Below are positions 50,587 through 59,409 of a stretch of 64,000 bases of DNA, one piece after another; position 1 is the stretch's first letter, and every line of letters begins with the position of its first letter. Made by a program: the position numbers and the translations under genes. The notes beneath the pieces are model-generated. The model saw only the letters and a list, made by a program, of their open reading frames with translations, searched no databases and was not told the origin of the DNA. Origin of the DNA: Chloroflexota bacterium (GTDB lineage Bacteria > Chloroflexota > UBA11872); the NCBI GenBank assembly GCA_022825895.1, contig JAJDVX010000030.1:46751-110750 (forward strand). Direction: 5' to 3'.

Positions 50587-51300
50587 GGGTCGCTGCTCTT
50601 CTTCGACACCTATTCGTCCAAGAGCGAGGATACGGCAGTTCGAGACAGTTCAGCTTTCGCCCAAGGTCAATTCCAATGCCGCCGATGCCGCGGGACACAT
50701 TGTCTCGACGTATGATCGGCTCATTTCGCTTGCTGCGGTTCAGGCAAGGTCCAAGACACGCAAGCTGAACGAGAGCAAGGATACAGGGAGACTGGACGTA
50801 GCACCGCCCGAGATCACGCGAATGCAGCGAGTGGACTGCTGACTGCGGAGGGTGTGGATAGCAAACACTCACTTGTTGCGCCAGCGATCCAAGCTTGCGG
50901 GGGCTGCCGATTGATGGAGGCAGGCAAATTGAGACTCGTTCGGAGAGCCGGAAATGGTCACAGCCATCTAAATTGCTAGTCTGCTACCAAATTCGCGCCG
51001 ACCGAAGCCCGGGTTCCTAGAGCCGAGGGAATGTGCCTCTCCGCACCGCAACAGTGATCTTGCTCCTGAGTCCGAGCGTTGCGTGAAGGAGAAATCGCTG
51101 AGCCCGAGACGAATTGGACGGCTAACCACAGATTGTTCTATCCTCGGATAGTGTAGATCATCTCACGCACCACCACAATAGTCTCGAACAACGCTGATAC
51201 AAACCCAATACACTGCGCACAGCCAACTCACGCGCTCCACATACGGACACTCGAAACCTCCCAAAGAGATTTGTGGTCGACCAGGAGTGAATTCGAACTT
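50587..51300. other. Long intergenic region between the duplicated surface-enzyme genes
   Basis: About 710 bases upstream of the gene at 48322-50586 and downstream of the tRNA-Leu relic. Short frames on both strands exist (for example 50558-50842, 51163-51372) without any domain. A tRNA-like T-loop string ATTCGAAC occurs near 51290-51297, just before the tRNA-Leu relic, perhaps a trace of the neighbouring tRNA that also took part in the duplication. Confidence 0.45.
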
Positions 51301-51387
51301 CACTGGCGAGTGATTACTACTAGACTTGCAGTCCTTAAGGGGCTGTGAGCTTTGCCTTGTGCGGGTTCGCACCCCACGCTCGGCGCC
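51301..51387 (+). pseudogene. Decayed copy of tRNA-Leu
   Basis: Aligned with the intact tRNA-Leu (48031-48117), the stretch keeps TTGCAGTCC, GGCTGTGAGCTT, TGTGCGGGTTCG and CTCGGCGCC in the same order and spacing. The anticodon loop has changed from TCAG to TTAA, the T-loop end is broken (CGCACC instead of CGAATC) and the acceptor 5' strand no longer pairs with the 3' strand, so it cannot fold as a working tRNA. Confidence 0.85.
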
Positions 51388-51479
51388 GGCAAGTCTCCCC
51401 GGCTAGCTAGTTTTACTTTTCAACCGACATAGCCACACGCCTCTCGATCGACACGTGGCAGCGTACACGATTGCCTAGG

Positions 51480-53726
51480 CTAGCTCTCATTGCCTTCAGC
51501 GGACGTCGTGAAGTCCCAATGAACGCCACTATGCAGAATCGACCGATCTTCAACTAGACTAATATCCATTAGGAAGTAGTTCCTCAAGATATACCTGAAG
51601 TGGTTTACCGAACTAATGGCGGGATGGGGCTTCACGCTCGATTCGTTTGGAAGTTTGAAGGCAGCGAGAATGGGATGCAAGGGCTGATGCGTTCCACGGC
51701 GATTGTGATCGCCGGCGATCACAATGATTGGATCTTGCTCATCGATATTCAGGATATCGTCAATCATTCTTAACACGAGTGAGTTGATATAGATTAGCTG
51801 ACCGGCGTATGCGTCGGGCACACTTGGATCATGATCGTCGTCGAATTGATCCGTGGACAGTGTGCCAAGCACGTAGTTTCCATGCCGATCGAACGTCGCT
51901 GGCTCTTTCGGCTTCGAGATATGGGCAAACACGAAGTTCGGCCCCCCGACCGTGACGGGCTCAGACAAGAACTCAAACATCTCCAGGGCACGAATCGGCG
52001 ACCACCAGTCGTACGTCGACTCGTCGTCAGACAGAAACTGACTTTCGATGATTGGCCGTAGAGCTGTCGTGCGGATGAGTTCACGAACGAATATACGAGA
52101 AGCTAGTGCACTTGCAGACGAAGATAGCTCATCTTCGCTGGAGACGACGCGCACTCCGGATGGACCGAAGCTGACAAAGACATCGGCGAGTGGCGCCTGG
52201 CTTCCGAACTGGTGGCCAGACTCCAAATGGACGTATGTGTAACCAAGAGACTTCAGAATTGCCGTGAGCGAATTGAAGTAGATGAGATTCATGAGATCCG
52301 AATGGCGTTCCGGAGTTCGTGAGCCTAATTCGTGGAGATAAGACATATTCAGACTTGACGCTAATGAGTGCGGCGTGGAGACGTAGTTGCTTGTCGCTTC
52401 GGAAGCTATATGGAACCCTCGCGCTTCCAGCTCATCAAGAAACGCGGAGTTGTCGAAGTCCACCAGGGCGTCGTTTCGCCCGTAGGCATCTAGGATGATG
52501 TAGTAGATGTCAGGTCGGTCACCACTGAACTCGGGAATACCGGCCGGGAAGAGATGGGATGTCAGTTCGTCCGCGGCAACCCGGTTGGTTGGCGATCCGA
52601 GCTGGGAGACCGCATCACCTGCCAGGTTTACCGCCTGTAGGACCAGCAGGACCGCAACCACGACATTGAAGAGTCGTGTTCCGCGACTGAGAATGCCGCC
52701 GACCCTAACGGCCTCCGCAACAATCGCGGCACACAGGACTACCGAGACGCTAAAGAAGAGTCGTTCGTCTATCCGATCGTCAAGCGCCCCTTCTGCGTGT
52801 CCATACAGAAAGAAAACTACGGTCACCACGGTGGCTGCGGCAGCGGGCCGGTGCCAGTCTCTCAGAAGAAGCCGCAGACCGACGACCGTTCCGGAAATTA
52901 CCAGCAGCGCAGTTGCTAACGGGAGCCACGCCTCGCCAGGTGAGAAGTGAATATCGTTGTTCGCGAAGAAATGCAGGATTGGAATAGCCACGGCTGGCCA
53001 CGGATACCACGGCGTCGAAAGCACTCGAGCAAGAACTCCCGATGATTCGGTGCCGTCTGTCCGCCGAACATCGATCAACAGTCGGACGCTTGATCCCACT
53101 CGCCGGAGCTGAACCGAGCTCCACGGATGCGCGACAACGGCCAAAACGCTGAGCGCGATCGCCAGGGCCAAACGGACGCGCTCATGCAGCTCGCCGTGGA
53201 CCGCCGCGCGGAGGCCGCTGCCGGTTACAAGATGTGCGAACGCCAGCGGCCCGTCGCCGGAGTTCGGCACTCCGTTGACTCTCAGGTTGGCGAGTTCAGC
53301 GTGCGGAGCAGCTAGCTGAAAGGCGACGAAGTGGCTCTCAGAGTCGGCTACCTGTAGCTGCAAGAGCAGCCGCTGTCCCTCCGGCACAACGTAGCTCGGA
53401 AATGAAAGCGTTCGTTCCACCGGAATATAGGCCGGTGTGATTATCACCGATTTCTGTCGCAACACTTCCAGCGTCGCGGCATCCACCAACGAGGCATGCA
53501 CGCTAACTTCGGGCCCGTGCGCCTGGCCAGAGGCCCAGTACCTAAAGCTGCCAACCTGGCCGCTTAGCGATCCGACGTCTTGTTGGACCGCCCACCCGGG
53601 CCAAGCGATCAGCACATTCTCAGAAGGAGCGCCGCTAACGGCTGACGGGTATGAAACCTGAGGAACAAGGCTCGCCCAGAGCCCAAGGGCTACGAGCGCC
53701 GAGGCTACCCAGGTGGACGTGAGCAT
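51480..53726 (-). CDS. Alkaline-phosphatase-superfamily membrane enzyme (sulfatase/LTA-synthase-like), paralogue 2
   Basis: A 748-residue protein with the same order of parts as 48322-50586: signal helix, exported beta domain (V-L-I-A-W-P-G-W-A-V-Q-Q-D near residue 40 is shared almost letter for letter), membrane helices, then the enzymatic domain with D-I-Y-Y-I-I-L-D-A-Y-G, S-N-Y-V-S-T-P-H-S-L-A-S-S-L-N and I-V-I-A-G-D-H-N. In the last motif the Gly after His seen in paralogue 1 is Asn. Start ATG 53726. Its 3' end lies 92 bases from the tRNA-Leu relic, mirroring the arrangement of paralogue 1 and the intact tRNA-Leu. Confidence 0.8.
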   Translation of the reverse strand: MLTSTWVASALVALGLWASLVPQVSYPSAVSGAPSENVLIAWPGWAVQQDVGSLSGQVGSFRYWASGQAHGPEVSVHASLVDAATLEVLRQKSVIITPAYIPVERTLSFPSYVVPEGQRLLLQLQVADSESHFVAFQLAAPHAELANLRVNGVPNSGDGPLAFAHLVTGSGLRAAVHGELHERVRLALAIALSVLAVVAHPWSSVQLRRVGSSVRLLIDVRRTDGTESSGVLARVLSTPWYPWPAVAIPILHFFANNDIHFSPGEAWLPLATALLVISGTVVGLRLLLRDWHRPAAAATVVTVVFFLYGHAEGALDDRIDERLFFSVSVVLCAAIVAEAVRVGGILSRGTRLFNVVVAVLLVLQAVNLAGDAVSQLGSPTNRVAADELTSHLFPAGIPEFSGDRPDIYYIILDAYGRNDALVDFDNSAFLDELEARGFHIASEATSNYVSTPHSLASSLNMSYLHELGSRTPERHSDLMNLIYFNSLTAILKSLGYTYVHLESGHQFGSQAPLADVFVSFGPSGVRVVSSEDELSSSASALASRIFVRELIRTTALRPIIESQFLSDDESTYDWWSPIRALEMFEFLSEPVTVGGPNFVFAHISKPKEPATFDRHGNYVLGTLSTDQFDDDHDPSVPDAYAGQLIYINSLVLRMIDDILNIDEQDPIIVIAGDHNRRGTHQPLHPILAAFKLPNESSVKPHPAISSVNHFRYILRNYFLMDISLVEDRSILHSGVHWDFTTSAEGNES

Positions 53727-53906
53727 GGGATGCGAGCCTTCCAGGCGCTATTGGCTTCATCACGGCGCGGATTGCGTCGGGCGCCAGCCATTACACGGCG
53801 CCGGGGTCTGGCGCCGCATTCAACCTCCCGCTCGTTTCAGACGTCGCGTGCTGCGGTCCAGTCGCCGATTCGACAATACCGCCGAACCCGTAAAGGCACC
53901 AACGCT

Positions 53907-54293
53907 ATGACGCTGGCGGCGCGCGCTTCTGCGCCTGCTGGGCGCGAAGTGTACAGTACGACGATGGCACCACCGTTTACGAGGCATGGTCTTTTGCAAC
54001 ACGCTCCCGATGTCCCGACTCCTGACGCCCACCGGCCGGACGCCGCACCCGGCAACTGGGCCAGCCTTGCCCTTGGAAACTGGACTGCCGTTCTTGCCAT
54101 CGGCCTGGTTGTCGGGCGGCGCTATATCGATCCGGGGAGCGGGAGTTTCGCGATTCAGATCATTATTGCGGCGGTGCTGGGTGGGCTGCTCACCGCGCGG
54201 TTGTGGTTGCGGCACATGTTCTGGCGGGTTTTGGGGCTCGTGCGGCGGAAGAAGTCCGAGGAGCAGCCCGCGGGTGAGGAGGCTGACCGGTAG
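53907..54293 (+). CDS. Small membrane protein with DPGSGS helix
   Basis: A 128-residue frame from ATG 53907; ATG 53964 (MAPPFTRHG) is an equally likely start. The conserved-looking part is Y-I-D-P-G-S-G-S-F-A-I-Q-I-I-I-A-A-V-L-G-G near the middle, a motif I have seen in short membrane proteins encoded beside surface-polymer enzymes, followed by R-L-W-L-R and a K-K-S-E-E tail. It starts about 180 bases from the divergent paralogue 2 gene and six bases before the methyltransferase gene, with which it probably forms an operon. Confidence 0.65.
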   Translation: MTLAARASAPAGREVYSTTMAPPFTRHGLLQHAPDVPTPDAHRPDAAPGNWASLALGNWTAVLAIGLVVGRRYIDPGSGSFAIQIIIAAVLGGLLTARLWLRHMFWRVLGLVRRKKSEEQPAGEEADR

Positions 54294-54299
54294 GCGTGA

Positions 54300-55688
54300 A
54301 TGAGCAGCAGGGCTGACGGGCGCCTGCCGGGTTCGTTTCGGGATCCGGCGGGTTTCGTGTTTCAGAGGGGCGGCACGTTTTTTCGGCAAGTGAATCGTTC
54401 CTATCAGGCGACGTTCGCAACGCTGATGGACTCGGGGCTCTACGCGACGCTCGTCGAGCAGGGTCTGTTGGTTCGCCACGAGACCGCCGACCTGGGCCTG
54501 GCACCGGAGCCGGACGCCGTGGCCGTGGTCAAGCCGGAACAGTTGGGCTTTGTCTCGTATCCCTTCGAGTGGTCGTTCTCGCAGTTGAAGGCGTCAGCCC
54601 TCACGACCCTGCGAGTGCAGCGCATGGCCCTGGAGTGCGGCCTCTCGCTCAAGGACGCGAGCGCATACAACATCCAACTGCACCACGGCCGACCTACGCT
54701 GATCGACACACTGTCATTCGAGCCCTACGAGCCGGGGCTGCCGTGGGTGGGGTATCGCCAGTTCTGCCAGCACTTCCTGGCGCCGCTGGCGTTGATGGCC
54801 TATCGGGACATTTGGTTGGGCTCGCTGCTGCAAGGTCATCTGGACGGGCTGCCCCTTGACGTGGCGGTGCGGTTGCTGCCCTGGCGGACGCGTCTGCGTC
54901 CCGGCCTGCTGATGCACTTGCACCTGCACAGCCGCGCGCAGGCTCGACATTCCGACTCGACGCAAAGCCGGGACAGCCTGAAGGGCCGGATGAGCCGGCG
55001 CCGGCTGGACGCCTTGCTGGAAAGTCTGGAGTCGACGATTCGACGCCTCATGTGGAATCCAGGCGATACGCCCTGGGCCAGCTACGGCGACCAGTCGAGC
55101 TACAGCGACGCCGGGCAGGCCGACAAGGAGCGGCTCGTAGCCGAGCACCTCGCGCGGGTCGAGGCCGATTCCGTATGGGACCTGGGCGGCAATGTCGGGA
55201 TATTCAGCCGAATAGCGGCGGCCAAGGACATCCCAGTGGTTTCTATCGACAGCGACCCGGGCGCCATCGACCTGAACTACCGGCAGATGGCTGAGAGTGA
55301 CGAGCGCCATCTGTTTCCGATCGTGGCCGATCTCACCAGCCCAAGCCCGGCGCTCGGGTGGGCCAACCGGGAGGTTCAGTCACTCATGGAGCGAGGGCCC
55401 GCGGGACTGGTGATGGCGCTGGCGCTGGTTCACCACCTGACGATCGGAAACAATACCAGATTCGAGCGGCTGGCCCAGTTCTTTGCGTCGCTGGGGCGTA
55501 TCCTGCTGATTGAGTTCGTACCGCCGGACGATCCGATGGTGGTCCGTTTGCTGGCGATGCGAAATCACACGTTTCCGTGGTACACGCAGGCCGAGTTCGA
55601 AGTGGCCTTCAGTCGGTTTTTCCGGATAGAGCGGACGGACTCGGTTGCGGACTCGCAGCGCCGGCTGTATCTGATGAGTAGCCGCTGA
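54300..55688 (+). CDS. SAM-dependent methyltransferase with large N-terminal domain
   Basis: A 462-residue protein. The C-terminal methyltransferase domain has W-D-L-G-G-N-V-G-I-F-S-R near residues 296-307, S-I-D-S-D-P-G-A-I-D at the next strand, and a terminal hydrophobic strand. Residues 1-280 begin with G-S-F-R-D-P-A-G-F-V-F and contain V-N-R-S-Y and S-G-L-Y; this part is characteristic of a group of methyltransferases encoded beside sulfatase-like and surface genes, but I know no substrate. ATG 54300 lies six bases from the previous stop. Likely modification of a cell-surface sugar or lipid. Confidence 0.8.
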   Translation: MSSRADGRLPGSFRDPAGFVFQRGGTFFRQVNRSYQATFATLMDSGLYATLVEQGLLVRHETADLGLAPEPDAVAVVKPEQLGFVSYPFEWSFSQLKASALTTLRVQRMALECGLSLKDASAYNIQLHHGRPTLIDTLSFEPYEPGLPWVGYRQFCQHFLAPLALMAYRDIWLGSLLQGHLDGLPLDVAVRLLPWRTRLRPGLLMHLHLHSRAQARHSDSTQSRDSLKGRMSRRRLDALLESLESTIRRLMWNPGDTPWASYGDQSSYSDAGQADKERLVAEHLARVEADSVWDLGGNVGIFSRIAAAKDIPVVSIDSDPGAIDLNYRQMAESDERHLFPIVADLTSPSPALGWANREVQSLMERGPAGLVMALALVHHLTIGNNTRFERLAQFFASLGRILLIEFVPPDDPMVVRLLAMRNHTFPWYTQAEFEVAFSRFFRIERTDSVADSQRRLYLMSSR

Positions 55689-55749
55689 CGTGTCCGCGAC
55701 GCGAACGAATCTCTGGCGCACGGCCGCTCACAGCGCGGTGTAAGTCCGA

Positions 55750-56487
55750 ATGAATGTCGAGCGAGCGGTGGTCAACAATTGCCAGGCCCTTTTCTTTCCG
55801 GCGCACGATGTCGGAGCCGGCGGTACCGTCGGTCTGCTGGTCGCGGGCTTGCAGTCGTCAACCTTGCTTCGCAGATTCTGCAACTGGGCCGAATCCTGGC
55901 AGACGGCTGGATATGCAATTGCCTCGTATGACTTCAAGGACGATCGCTACACATGGGGAGCGGACGCGGGCGTGGCGACGTTTACCGAGTTGCTGGCCGA
56001 GGCGCGCCGGCGATGGCCGATCCGGCGACCAATCGTCTGCGGCTCATCGCGCGGGGGGCTGACCGCGCTGGTGTGGGCGCACCGCAACCCGGGTACGCCT
56101 GTCGCCTGGTTCGGGATGAATCCGGTAATGAACCTGGGGCCGTTCTACGGCCTTGAGGGACGAGCGCAGTCCCTCAACGCCGCATACGGCATTCAGACTA
56201 AGGCAGAGCTGCTTCGGGAGGTGTGTCCGCGAGTGAATCCCGTCAACCTGGCCGATGACCTGACCTGGTTGCCGTTGCGCACCTGGCAGGGTCGCGACGA
56301 CCGGGTGACACCGCCCGAGGAGCTGGAGCGGTTCGACGCGGCGAATCGCGCGGCCGGGGGCTCGCACTCAATCGTCTACGGCCCTGGCGGCCATGCGAGC
56401 CCGGAAGGACCCCGCCACCAATTTGACGCCGCCGCCCAAATTGCCTTTGCGCGGGTGGCTGAACGGCGCGCGGAAGGATTCGTTTAA
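55750..56487 (+). CDS. Alpha/beta hydrolase
   Basis: A 245-residue alpha/beta-hydrolase-fold protein. The nucleophile elbow is G-S-S-R-G-G near residue 98, the acidic residue is likely Asp in R-D-D-R-V near 180 and the His in G-G-H-A-S near 217. The oxyanion region V-A-G-L-Q is near 35. No signal peptide is seen. ATG 55750 lies 61 bases after the methyltransferase. Esterase or acyl-transfer activity on a surface component is plausible; the substrate is unknown. Confidence 0.82.
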   Translation: MNVERAVVNNCQALFFPAHDVGAGGTVGLLVAGLQSSTLLRRFCNWAESWQTAGYAIASYDFKDDRYTWGADAGVATFTELLAEARRRWPIRRPIVCGSSRGGLTALVWAHRNPGTPVAWFGMNPVMNLGPFYGLEGRAQSLNAAYGIQTKAELLREVCPRVNPVNLADDLTWLPLRTWQGRDDRVTPPEELERFDAANRAAGGSHSIVYGPGGHASPEGPRHQFDAAAQIAFARVAERRAEGFV

Positions 56488-56629
56488 GCAGGCCCATTCC
56501 GTCGGCAAGCTCGCTCAGTTGGATTGGACTGCTGGCGGTGCCAGAACCGTGCTGTGCGTCACAAGAACGATCGGAGTTCGCTGATAGGCTCGACGTCTGG
56601 TCGGCGTTTCGACCGGCGGGATCGGAAAA

Positions 56630-58873
56630 TTGTCCGCACTAAACCGTCGTCGTTTCCTGCACGCCGCGGCATTGGCCGCGGGCGGGTTGGCGCCAGCCGT
56701 GGCGGGGTGCCCTGTGCAAGCCGCGCAGCAAACATTGCCGCCCAACGCGATCGAAACGGAAAACGGGGCATTCTTTCCGAGCGGCAGCGGTTCAGGAGGA
56801 TTCCACGTCCGCGACCAGCCGGACGGGCCGAGATTCTGGTCGTTCTACGACGCTGCTGGCGGCCACTCGTGGTACGGCCCGCCAATCAGCCGCGTCTGGG
56901 AATACGCGGGTAGCTGGTACCAGCTCTTCGCGTGCGCGCTATTTGCGCAATCAAAGAACGGCGGTGGAGCGAGGCTGGCGCCGCTCGTCGATTTGATCGT
57001 CAGCGGGCCGCCGGTGTCGAGCAGCTTTTCCAATGTAACCAAGCTTGAGTTCGACGGCTGGCCCAGACACGGCAGCGGTCCGCGTATCTACCCGCCAATC
57101 CAGATATTCATCAACAGCCGCCCCAAGCTTCAAACAGGCACAGCAAGAAGCGCGCCGCGCAGCGCCCTTGGCCATGTGCGAAACCTGTTTGCAAATGTCG
57201 GGCTGGAGCAGGTCGGCGGACAGGTCCGGGTAGGCGTACTGGGCCAGCGGTACCGTGCGTACTTTCAAGGCAAGCCCAGCCGGCTGCCGGCCGCCGCCAC
57301 GGTGCCGGAGCGACTCACCGTCGGCGCCGAGACGGCGAGTGCTTCGGTGGGTACCTCAGTCGGCCCATTGGGTAGCGCCACTGGCGCCCTCGCCGGCCGG
57401 ACGAAGGGCCTTGACGGCGGGTTTGGCTGCACGCTGGGAAGCGAGCCTGGACCGGCCGTCGGCGTCGCCCATATGAACAGTCTTGGCCTGTCGTGGAGCC
57501 GCGAACAGTTTCTGTGGAATACCCTGCGCGGCTACAGCCCGCCGGCGCTGCCGACGATCGCGACCGACCGCAATTTCCGGGTATCCAAGGAGATTGTCGG
57601 GCTCCTCCAGTTCACACCGGCCTACGCCGGCGGAGGTCTCTACGCACCGGCCAAATACAATCCGCCCCAGGGGCTGCATCTGCCGGCCAGTGATCCCAGG
57701 AACTACTTTGCGCAGTTCGTGCGCGGGATCGTCGAGAGCCGCAAGCTCCGGCCCCGGGGAGTCACAGCTGCAGGGCTGAACCCAATCAGCCGCTGGATTC
57801 CGTGGAACGAACCGGATATCTGCCGCCCGGGAATGCCCGGCTACGCCTGGGGCGGCGTGCCGCACGCGCGCTGGGTTAACCGCACCGGCGCATCCGGCCC
57901 GGCCGGCCCCGGCGAGCTTGACGAGGCGGGACGGCGGCAACGGCTCTATCGCCTGGTGCAAGTTGCCTTCGACGCCATGATTGCCGCCGACCCGAAGGCC
58001 CGCCTGATATTTCCCTCGCTGAGCCTGGTAGACACCACTTGCGACAACTCCGACCGGCGCATGGCGTTCTGGGACGGATGGACCCGCTTTCTGACCGGCC
58101 AGCGCAACCGCCAGGCGCTGCTGGACAACGGTTTCTTCTTTCACGACGTCTCGCTGACCCTGCACAAGGAACCGGAACGTGTCGCCGAGATCGTCGGCCG
58201 GTACCGGGCGGCGCTGGACAACCTCTCGGAGACAGTGGGTGAAACAGACCCGTTGGCCGGGCAGCGGAAGATCATCCTGATGGAACTGGGACTGCAGGAC
58301 GATCCCGGGCTGGGCGCTTACTTTGACGAGGAGGACGTGGCGCACTTCACGATTCAAGCCGTGGCCAACGCCTTTGTCGCCGGCGCCGATGAGGTGGCGT
58401 TTCACAAGCTGGTCGACTACCCGCTCACCAGCCTTGCCGGTAAGGGCGCGCGAACGGCCGTGCGCTACATGTCCCACGTCACCCGGCAACACCCCAACCG
58501 GCGCAAGTGGCCAGACATCAGTGGCGAACGGGCGGCCAACGCGTACTTCGGCCCGGTGCGCATCGACCTTCCAGGTCCGGGATTCGTGACGACGGTGATT
58601 TACAACCGCCGGCGCCAGCCGTTGGACGTGACGCTCACATTCAGCCCGGACGAGTCAGCCGTCGAACCGCTGATCCACCTGGCCGACCACGCCGGCCGCG
58701 AGCGCCAGTTGGAACCAGGGGCCTACCGTCTGAATCTGCAACCACCCCGAAGCACGTTCAACGCCTACGGCAAGAATTGGGCCTGGGTAGGGGGAGGTAC
58801 GCACGTGGTTCGTTATTCGGACAGCGTGCGCCTGACGACGGACCCGGCCATTCCGGAGACCGTGGACTACTGA
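56630..58873 (+). CDS. Tat-exported glycoside-hydrolase-like protein with Chloroflexota surface repeat
   Basis: A 747-residue protein from TTG 56630. N-R-R-R-F-L-H near residues 5-11 followed by an Ala/Leu/Gly helix and a C-terminal Ala-Gly-Cys is a twin-arginine signal. Residues about 50-140 have a repeat similar to the surface repeat of the protein at 29263 (H-S-W-Y-G-P-P-I-S, then Y-Q-L-F). The central part shows a TIM-barrel with W-N-E-P near residue 390 (likely acid/base Glu) and I-L-M-E-L-G near 540 (possible nucleophile Glu), as in clan GH-A enzymes, but I cannot assign a GH family. The C-terminus is beta-rich. It probably degrades or remodels extracellular glycans. Confidence 0.7.
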   Translation: MSALNRRRFLHAAALAAGGLAPAVAGCPVQAAQQTLPPNAIETENGAFFPSGSGSGGFHVRDQPDGPRFWSFYDAAGGHSWYGPPISRVWEYAGSWYQLFACALFAQSKNGGGARLAPLVDLIVSGPPVSSSFSNVTKLEFDGWPRHGSGPRIYPPIQIFINSRPKLQTGTARSAPRSALGHVRNLFANVGLEQVGGQVRVGVLGQRYRAYFQGKPSRLPAAATVPERLTVGAETASASVGTSVGPLGSATGALAGRTKGLDGGFGCTLGSEPGPAVGVAHMNSLGLSWSREQFLWNTLRGYSPPALPTIATDRNFRVSKEIVGLLQFTPAYAGGGLYAPAKYNPPQGLHLPASDPRNYFAQFVRGIVESRKLRPRGVTAAGLNPISRWIPWNEPDICRPGMPGYAWGGVPHARWVNRTGASGPAGPGELDEAGRRQRLYRLVQVAFDAMIAADPKARLIFPSLSLVDTTCDNSDRRMAFWDGWTRFLTGQRNRQALLDNGFFFHDVSLTLHKEPERVAEIVGRYRAALDNLSETVGETDPLAGQRKIILMELGLQDDPGLGAYFDEEDVAHFTIQAVANAFVAGADEVAFHKLVDYPLTSLAGKGARTAVRYMSHVTRQHPNRRKWPDISGERAANAYFGPVRIDLPGPGFVTTVIYNRRRQPLDVTLTFSPDESAVEPLIHLADHAGRERQLEPGAYRLNLQPPRSTFNAYGKNWAWVGGGTHVVRYSDSVRLTTDPAIPETVDY

Positions 58874-58989
58874 TCCATTCCCGATCGAGTCTGAGTTGCG
58901 TGGGCGATCACCGCTCCGATTGCAATCAGACCGGTGAGTGGGTTCGCGCCAGGACGACAGAACTGGTCGTCCTGGGTCACTCCGTCGAT

Positions 58990-59286
58990 TCAGGCGCGGA
59001 AGGTGCGTTGGCGGCCGCTAAAGCCTTCGCGGTCGGTTCGCTGGCCACCCACGAGACCGCGCCACAGCCAGACACGGCGCGGGGTGCCGGCATCGTCGCG
59101 TTCCACGCGAACTCGCACACCGCGGCCCCACATGGCGTCCTCGCCGTAAAGCCGGATCAGCGTGGCTTCCAAGTCGGTTCGCAGGGTGCCGACATCGTCC
59201 TCCGAGGCCACATCCACGGCGTGGCGGTGTTCCGGGTGGTCGTAGAGGCCGCGGACGATGGGTTCGAGGTCGCGTTCGGCGGTCAT
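58990..59286 (-). CDS. Hypothetical 98-residue cytoplasmic protein
   Basis: A 98-residue protein from ATG 59286. It has a balanced amino-acid make-up, unlike the arginine- or alanine-loaded opposite frames, with acidic N-terminus (E-R-D-L-E-P-I-V-R-G) and V-R-V-R-V-E-R-D-D at about residue 56. No domain or motif is recognised. It lies between convergent and divergent neighbours without operon context. Confidence 0.5.
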   Translation of the reverse strand: MTAERDLEPIVRGLYDHPEHRHAVDVASEDDVGTLRTDLEATLIRLYGEDAMWGRGVRVRVERDDAGTPRRVWLWRGLVGGQRTDREGFSGRQRTFRA

Positions 59287-59409
59287 GGGCAGTCAGCGTC
59301 TCAGCCAGGGTCGTGCCGGAAGGGATGGTAGCAAGGACGCCATGGACGCGGTCACTTAGCATGGCCGAGTCCCGACGTGGCTGGCGATGAGTGCCGGAGG
59401 ACAGGTCGC

